DNA of 64,000 nucleotides from Laburnicola sp. R22_1. Taxonomy: Eukaryota > Ascomycota > Dothideomycetes > Pleosporales > Didymosphaeriaceae. The number at the start of each line of letters is the position of its first letter. Position 1 is the first letter of the stretch. A model generated the notes under the pieces. It made no database searches. It saw only the letters and a program-made list of their open reading frames with translations, and was not told where the DNA came from. Below, piece after piece: positions 59,212-64,000 of the stretch. The stretch covers positions 3,162,001 to 3,226,000 of the forward strand of contig JACONQ010000002.1 in assembly GCA_014281115.1 (NCBI GenBank), written 5' to 3'. Both the position numbers and the translations under genes were made by a program.

Positions 59212-62200
59212 CAGAGTTGCTAACAATCAATCAGGTAGCAGTTAGTCCGCTCGGTTTACTGCCAAGCGTCAATTCAATCAGTCAACCATTGGCTCATACA
59301 AATTAGTAGGCAAATAAGGTGCCAGCCTTGAGCCTGATTGATCAAACTGACCAACCTGGTGATTTGGGCCCCCGCAGAGGGTTCCCGGAGTAGTTTTTGA
59401 AGCTGGAAAAATCATCAAATATCGATATTTTGGCGAATATTTGGTGTTTTAGCTTGCCGATTATTTCCTAATCGGGTAATCAGCCGTACACCTGAAATCT
59501 CCGTCGGTGCTCCCAGACCTTGCACCTACCCACATACTCGTCAATATCCATCAGTATACCCGTTAGATGAGCTCAAATCGACGCGGCCGGGGCTCAAAAA
59601 GACGGCAGGGGCAACAGGAGGCGCCTAGTACACCAGCTACCTCGCTCACTGCTGAATCTCTGTCTAACGTCGCCAAAGATTCCCAGTCGACCCAGGACAC
59701 CCAGTCCTTCGAGGTAGAGCTTAGAGATCGGGCGGCGGAGTCACATAACGCCTATACAGATATTTCCATTGCTGTCGCACCTACTGCGCCCACTGCACCC
59801 ACTGCGCCCTCCGCCCAAGCCCCCGAGGCTGTCGATACTGAGTACGATGCTGGGTACGAGGATAACTTTGATGGGATCGACTGGACGCGTCTGGGGCCGT
59901 ACATGAAGCCTTTGCGGACGCAGAGGAGTAAGAAGTCGCTAATATACAACTACGGCTATCGAGTAGCTCTGCGCAAGTGCCCAACGCGTATTTTCTTTGT
60001 CTGTCAGTACTGCCACGTTCACAGGAGTATTAGGTTTGCAAGTAGGGGTATATACAACGTAACAAGCTCAACGTTGTCAGCTTGGTCTCACCTTGAGACG
60101 CTCCGTACAGGACACGCGATAACTCGCCCTGGGCGCGAGTCTGTCGGGCTGGAGGCTGGCCAGCGTACTCTCCGTGGGTTGACAGGCGCCGGGATGGAGG
60201 TGTCGCAGGACGTTGCGAACGCGCTGGGTAACTTCAATATACAGCGTTTTCGACTGGCGGCAGTCAGCTAGCTTGTCAAGAACAACCATCCTCTCAGCGA
60301 GTTTGAATCGCCAACCTTTCAAGCCCTCCTCCGGGTTGCCAACCCTGAGGCAGAAATGGCGATATGGAAGAACCACCAGAGCGTCTTGGCGTATATACTG
60401 CGCCTCTACAATTACCTAGCGCCGTTAGTTCAACGCGAGCTGTCTCACGCGCTGGGCAAGGTCCACTTCAGTTTTAACAGCTAGTCTGTCAAAGGTGGCA
60501 AGAAGGCCTTTATGGGGATTGTCTGTCATTACGTCAACGCCCAAGGACGGATCTGCGACCTGCCTCTCGCCCTGCCCCAGCTGGCTGGCGCCCATACAGG
60601 AAAAAGGATGGCGGAGGTTGTCAAACAGACGCTGACAAAGTTCGGCATTGACGCGTCCTCAGTGGGCTACTTTGTTCTTGATAATGCTGCTAATAACGAT
60701 ACTACTGTTGACTGCCTAGCCCAAGAGTTTAATTTCAACGCGGTCGAACGCCGTCTGCGCTGCTCACCCCACTCGCTCAACTTGACGGGTCAGACGGTGA
60801 TATTTGGGGTTGACAAGGACGTTTTTGATAACGACGACAATCAGACGGCGGAGGAGGAGAAGCTCATGCGTGAGTGGCGTCAGAAGGGCCCATTGGGGGT
60901 GCTCGTCGACGTCCTCCACTCAATACGTACTCCCCAGCAGTACGACTTGTTTAACCAGCTTCAGCGCACTATTTTTGAGTCTGAACGCGCAGAGGGTAAC
61001 AGGAAACCTGTCAAGCTTCTAGAGCCCGTTAAGCCTGTTGTTACAAGGTGGAACTCCTTTTGCGACACCTTTAAGAGGGCTATAATACTCCACTCCACTA
61101 TCAACGCGTATATGGAGTGGCATATCACAAAAACGCGCTCCGACTACGCAACGCGTCGAGGGCGTCAGACAGAGACGCCAGCCGACGTACCTGAATGGAT
61201 GAGGTCCTCCGGGCTCACCTCTGGAGAATGGCAAGTAATTACCCAGTACGTACATGTCCTCCAGCCGTTGAAGGAGGCCACCAAGAGACTTGAAGGGCGC
61301 GGCTTCTCTGGACGTTTTGGGGCCATCTATGAGGTATACCCGACCTTTGAGTATCTCCTCAATCACTTTGAAGCTCTGGCGACCCAGTGGGCCGACGTTG
61401 ATTTTGATAAGGACGACGCTCCTGAGGACCATATAATAATCAACGTCTGGCTGGCGCACAAGAAACTTGCAAAGTACTACGCTAAGCTTGAAGACTCACC
61501 TGCCTATTTTACGGCGACGTCTCTCCACCCTTATTATAAGCACTATTTTGTCAACGCCTGGGGTGAGGAGAACCCGACGTGGCTCGCCAAGGGCAAGGCT
61601 TAGTTCAAGGAGCTCTGGGATACGTACAAGGCCAAGAATACGGGTGCTGTCAACTCTCCCCCGCGCAAGAGAGCAAAGGTATCAAATATCGACGCGTTTA
61701 CAGAAGGTCTCACAAAGCCCGTACGCCTCAGCGCCAGCCCAGCTGTTAACTGTTCAGATGAGTACGAGCGGTGGTATACTGACGAACCTTACCTCCCGAT
61801 TGATCACCCGCTTGCCCAGGACCCGATTACTTACTGGCTGGGCATGCGAGACGGCTACCCGGACCTGTCAAAGCTCGCGATAGACATGCTATCGATCCCA
61901 GCGTCCTCTTGTTACTGTGAGAGAGTCTTCTCAGAGACAGGCGACATGATGGAACCCAAAAGGCGTAAACAAGGTCCCCAGCTAGTCTCCGCAACTCAGT
62001 GCGTACGATCTTGGATAAAAGCTGGGTTTACGGACGTCAACCGTACTCTAGCTAACAGTACAGATCTCTCTGAGCAGGTGCTAGAGGAGAGGTATCATTT
62101 GGGGTCTTGGGCCCCGGAGGCTTATATATAAGGTCAACACCATAGATGCCCCACTTTTTTTTTATACAATATCATCAATCAGGCCAATCACCAGGTCAGT

Positions 62201-62313
62201 TTGGCCCCCCAACGTACACCAGTTCGATCAGGTCAACTCCAGGGACCCCCCCCCTTACAGGTCAACCCAGGTAAGACCCGCGAGACTGACTTACCTGACT
62301 GTTAGCAACTCTG
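59212..62313 (+). mobile_element. hAT-type DNA transposon
   Basis: The short inverted repeats CAGAGTTGCTAACA are exact at both ends, and an 8 bp target duplication CTCCTACT (59204-59211 and 62314-62321) is diagnostic for hAT. Length is 3102 bp. Subterminal regions carry repeated AATCAGG/CAGGTCA words in both orientations, as expected for transposase binding. Confidence 0.94.
59567..62131 (+). pseudogene. hAT transposase with three in-frame TAG codons
   Basis: A single frame of 854 positions runs from MSSNRRGRGSKRRQ to LGSWAPEAYI without any frameshift. A zinc-finger (BED-like) region starts at Cys146/Cys149 (FVCQYC) with His later (WSHLETLRTGH). The RNase-H-like core includes AFMGIVCHYV, YFVLDNAANND (Asp) and RCSPHSLNL. 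The C-terminal dimerisation block has DPITYWLGMRDGYPDLSKLA and LSIPASSCYCERVFS. TAG codons lie at 60269, 60482 and 61601. Each is followed by sequence (LVKNNHP, SVKGGKKAF, FKELWDTYK) where hAT proteins commonly have Trp just before, so each is best read as TGG to TAG. There is an (APT)n stretch at residues 71-82. Confidence 0.9.
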
Positions 62314-63471
62314 CTCCTACTATATACAAGCCTCTGATCACTCCATGTACGATACACAAGGCATATACACATCTGAACACAGATACTTCTACAATATACA
62401 CTTTCTACACATACTACCCAACTGCTTACAGCTGCAAGAGGTGCGACGAATGCGAGGGCATACAGAGAGTAACAATATTGCTCTTCTTGCAATACTGTTC
62501 GAATTCGAACGAGTTATAACTCTCATAGCCATCAAGAATAAGCAAACGTGTTATGCCAACAACACGCCTCTTTATATGCTCATCAAAGTGCTTCAGCCAC
62601 TGTAGACCAAGCTCATTTGTTGTCCAGCCGTTCTCAGAGACTGCAATAACCTAATTATGAGGTAGATCCTTCTCCTTATACCAGGCGGAGAGGTGGTGCT
62701 TGCCCCCGAAGATAATAAAGGGTGGAATCCACCACCCCATCGCATTAATGCCTTAGATGACTGTTGTCCACTCCCTATTGCCCTGCTGCACCTGCTTTGG
62801 CCGTCCTCAACGCTTAGAGCCTGTGACTACTGCTTTAGTTAATATCATGCCCATTATAAAGCCTGCTTCATCAAAATTATAGGTGTCCTCGTCCAGAATA
62901 CCATATTTGGCCTTCATGTTCTCCACAAGCCGGAACCAGTCTTATATCACCTCAGGATCCTCCTAAAGAGCTCTCTTGTAGTCGTACTTTCAATTGAACT
63001 TGACTTTAAGCTCTGGCTGGCGCTTAACAAAGTCATAAGGCCACCTCTGGCCAACTAGCTTATAGTGGCGTGCAGCTAGTAAAGAATCAGCCATATCTTT
63101 TATAGCATCAAGCCAAGGCGGAAATCCTCGCGCGTCTAGGTCGAGTATATACTCCACAATCGCCTGCTCCTCTCTTATAGTAAGTCTTATTTTGTTGGGT
63201 GCGCAGTCGCGTCTAAACGTCTTTCTAGCGCGTTAGTTGCTAAGTGTACTTTAAGAGACGTTGTAGATAGCTGCAGCGCGTTGCTAAGAGAGTGTTGCGT
63301 CTTGTTTAATAGCCTAGATCGCAAGCTGTATACGCGCTTCTTTTAACACTAGTAGTTTATTATATAGTTAAGGCATCGCGTTATACTATTGCTAATAGTA
63401 CGTTTTAGTGGGGTCTTGGCAAAGTGTCCGACTCGATGGAGTGTCCGACTCGAGTGCAAAGTACGTTATTA

Positions 63472-64000
63472 GTTTTATTTCTTTTTTTTATAATATCTTT
63501 ATTGCCTTTTATATAGCATTTATATATATAATAATATTAGATAATAGAGGAGAATTTATACTAATTCTAGAATATACGCTAAAGACTAGTAGTGTAGATA
63601 TAAGGCTATCTAGGCCTATAGTGTTATTAATAGCTTTAATAGATATCTAGAGAATATTCTCCTTATCTATATAATTTTCTAGTTTAGCCTTAAGAATATT
63701 AAAAGCTCTATAAAAAAGTGCGTATAAACGCTTAATCTTCCCTATTACCTAATATACTTTTATAGGCATCTACCTATAAGTTATACTAATAATTTTTGCG
63801 TAGTTTCTAAACTTATCTAATATAAAGTTTATACCTAGATTATATATAATATAGTTAGATTAGGCTGGCAAATAGGTATAGGTTAGGTTAGAGTTAAGGT
63901 CTTACGTAAGTAGGGTTGGGTTAAAGGGGAATTGATAGGGGGACCACCACTTTTACTAGTGGCACCACCCTGACTAAGCGTCACCATGACTAAGCCGCCG
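63472..64000. other. AT-rich repeat-derived flank and possible next element end
   Basis: 63,472-63,860 is TA-rich decayed DNA like that left of the nest. The last about 60 bases are abruptly GC-richer, with a CCACTTTTACTAGTGG palindrome and two copies of AC-C-x-TGACTAAG-C, which could be the terminal repeat of another transposon cut by the window edge. Confidence 0.4.

Larger units (their letters stand above)
53679..62430 (+). mobile_element. Ty1/Copia-type LTR retrotransposon (interrupted by hAT)
   Basis: A 5' LTR (170 bp, TGTAAGCAG...CTGCTTACA) and a 3' LTR that is also 170 bp once the hAT insertion and its duplication are removed. The 5 bp target duplication GCTGC is at 53674-53678 and 62431-62435. 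A purine tract AAAGGGGGTG directly precedes the 3' LTR. Net length is about 5.64 kb, normal for Copia. It is inserted in the coding region of the outer pogo transposase, in the opposite orientation. Confidence 0.93.
59151..62430 (+). repeat. Copia 3' LTR, split by a hAT element
   Basis: LTR sequence occupies 59151-59211 and 62322-62430 (62314-62321 is the duplicated CTCCTACT). Rejoined, the length is 170 bp, identical to the 5' LTR length. Confidence 0.92.
47195..63376 (-). pseudogene. Outer pogo/Fot1 transposase, split into four pieces
   Basis: Coding pieces on the minus strand are 63376 to about 62436, 53678 to about 53269, 49005-48989 and 47454-47195. Across each healed target site the frame continues: LCMPSHSSHLLQ joins PLDVGCFAPLKTAYG at the GCTGC site, and VKGAEM joins IGHSLVLMTK across both TA sites. 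The N-terminus is a helix-turn-helix region. The core has FDEAGFIMG (DE), LLILDGYESYN (second Asp) and PLDVGCF. The C-terminus ends in a zinc knuckle (CGRCGKPRHNKKN) before TAG at 47195. Several nonsense codons in the N-terminal piece (TAG, TAA) fit Gln, Arg or Trp codons changed by C-to-T or G-to-A. Confidence 0.85.
47036..63469 (-). mobile_element. Outer Fot1/pogo-type element hosting a nest of insertions
   Basis: Inverted repeats of about 65 bp (47036-47100 and 63405-63469) differ at about two positions and are flanked by TA (47034-47035 and 63470-63471). Each contains two copies of CGAGTCG-R-ACACT. Removing the guests and one copy of each target duplication leaves about 1878 bp, a normal size for this family. 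Guests are a Tc1-type element (47455-48988), two pogo-type elements (49006-51148 and 51151-53266) and a Copia element (53679-62430) that itself contains a hAT element (59212-62313). Confidence 0.9.

Noticed and set aside
47036..63469. A giant cargo-carrying (Starship-like) element bounded by the outer repeats
   Set aside because: No tyrosine recombinase or host cargo genes are inside, and the outer repeats belong to a 1.88 kb pogo element that was filled by later insertions.

Overview
The window looks like nuclear DNA of a filamentous ascomycete, probably a dothideomycete of the Pleosporales type (inferred from protein style, not from a search). Genes carry short introns of about 46-160 bp with GT..AG borders. 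The proteins are fungal: Nup2, Dur3, Rmd5/Gid2, Mak32 and S1/P1 nuclease types. The right third holds cut-and-paste and LTR elements with C-to-T / G-to-A damage of the kind left by repeat-induced point mutation (RIP).

Layout. Bases 1-14.8 kb are gene territory: a Nup2/Nup50-type nucleoporin (5' end outside the window), an F-box-like protein, a Mak32-like PfkB protein, a six-exon lineage-type hypothetical protein, a small hypothetical on the minus strand, and a secreted single-pass membrane protein. A complete but frameshifted pogo/Fot1-type element sits at 14.84-16.62 kb. Bases 17.2-42.9 kb are again genic: urea transporter DUR3, a concentrative nucleoside transporter, Rmd5/Gid2, a Stb6-like protein divergent from Rmd5, a two-domain VOC protein whose first intron holds about 82 perfect trinucleotide repeats, an S1/P1 nuclease, a small putative mitochondrial protein, a large sterol-glucosyltransferase-like protein with a C-terminal array of ubiquitin-interacting-type motifs, and a frame-damaged RRM-like gene.

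From 42.9 kb to the end there is no intact host gene. An AT-rich, TA-saturated block (42.9-47.0 kb) is followed by a nest of transposons at 47,036-63,469. The outer unit is a Fot1/pogo-type element with about 65 bp terminal inverted repeats. It is interrupted by a Tc1-type DD34E element, two abutting pogo-type elements that share one TA, and a Ty1/Copia retrotransposon whose 3' LTR is itself split by a hAT element. Target duplications (TA, TA, TA, GCTGC, CTCCTACT) are visible for every insertion. Subtracting the guests leaves an outer element of about 1.88 kb whose transposase frame reads continuously across the healed junctions, which supports the whole reconstruction.

Functional links. DUR3, the nucleoside transporter and the S1/P1 nuclease could together serve scavenging of nucleic-acid nitrogen, and DUR3 has several GATA-type sites upstream; this link is inference. 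All transposase and retrotransposon frames in the nest carry nonsense codons, so none looks autonomous.
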